Shown: piece by piece, positions 6,081 to 6,194 of the stretch
How positions within the stretch are numbered: the first letter of the stretch is position 1
Layout of the letters: the number at the start of each line of letters is the position of its first letter
DNA from: F23-B02 sp963590435
Lineage (GTDB): Bacteria; Bacillota; Clostridia; Oscillospirales; Oscillospiraceae
Direction of reading: 5' to 3'
Assembly: GCA_963590435.1 (NCBI GenBank)
Contig: CAVAPG010000098.1
Span: forward strand, 1 to 6,194
DNA: 6,194 nucleotides
Notes under the pieces: generated by a model
What the model was told of the DNA's origin: nothing
Seen by the model: the letters and a program-made list of their open reading frames with translations, nothing else
The model's database searches: none
Position numbers and translations under genes: made by a program

Positions 6081-6194
6081 GTAACGCTGGAAATAAGTTC
6101 TGCAAAAGGCTTCCTTGAAATAAAATATGCAAACATAGCTATCAGTACTTGAAAGCTATGGGATTGCCGAATAAAATAAAGATACTTTCTCTGT
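6041..6194 (-). CDS. Possible 3' end of a minus-strand gene, running off the window
   Basis: On the minus strand a frame stays open from the window edge to a TAA at 6041-6043, giving about 50 residues. They include HSFQVLIAMFAYFI and end ELISSVTQFILEVNFAIDL. The translation is helical and hydrophobic and reads like a genuine protein end. It overlaps the odd last residues of the plus-strand fibre gene, which fits the idea that foreign DNA replaced the fibre gene's end. A frame of this length is not strong evidence in AT-rich DNA. A transposase C-terminus would suit a junction, but no diagnostic motif or terminal inverted repeat was seen. Confidence 0.3.
   Translation of the reverse strand, partial: QRKYLYFIRQSHSFQVLIAMFAYFISRKPFAELISSVTQFILEVNFAIDL

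Noticed and set aside
4313..6194. Attachment site (attL/attR) direct repeats flanking the phage segment
   Set aside because: Comparison by eye of 4313-4420 with 6020-6194 found no direct repeat long enough to propose as an attachment core.
1..6194. CRISPR array, tRNA or rRNA genes
   Set aside because: No regularly spaced repeats, cloverleaf sequences or conserved rRNA segments were seen on either strand.

Overview
The window looks like chromosomal DNA of an anaerobic Gram-positive bacterium, most likely a gut-type clostridium (Bacillota). The grounds are an oxygen-sensitive glycyl radical enzyme system, near-consensus AGGAGG ribosome binding sites, a vegetative-type extended -10 promoter, and tail-type phage genes of a style common in clostridial prophages. 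The assignment to a lineage is inference; no taxonomic marker gene is present.

Layout. Bases 1-370 are non-coding. They hold a 13-bp hairpin (60-94), a small imperfect hairpin (113-137), an intrinsic terminator (160-190) that probably ends transcription entering from the left, an AT-rich palindrome (199-213), a promoter (253-280) with an imperfect dyad over its -35 box, and an approximately 83-nt leader that contains a small stem followed by long T runs. Bases 371-4262 form a two-gene operon: a radical SAM activating enzyme with two extra iron-sulfur clusters (371-1282), then a 988-residue glycyl radical enzyme (1296-4262). A 17-bp perfect hairpin (4274-4312) closes the operon.

The activase would use S-adenosylmethionine to put a radical on Gly964 of the large enzyme; that radical would pass to Cys631 to start chemistry on an unknown substrate. 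Cys-Val-Glu-Pro at the active site argues against pyruvate formate-lyase (Cys-Cys) and for the wider dehydratase/lyase/decarboxylase/X-succinate synthase-like group. The most unusual feature is an extra N-terminal region of about 150 residues that reads as an SCP2 (sterol carrier protein 2)-like lipid-binding domain joined by a charged linker to the glycyl radical enzyme. This suggests a hydrophobic or lipid-like substrate, but that is inference.

Bases 4414-6080 are a piece of a phage tail/virion cassette: the C-terminal part of a structural protein with its 5' end missing, a 123-residue fibre-type protein that overlaps it by ATGA, and a 199-residue protein with repeated glycine-rich fibre modules whose end appears cut off near 6027. 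From about 6030 the DNA becomes distinctly AT-rich and carries a possible minus-strand reading frame running out of the window. The cassette is therefore probably a prophage remnant bounded by two junctions, or, if this is a metagenomic contig, possibly an assembly join.
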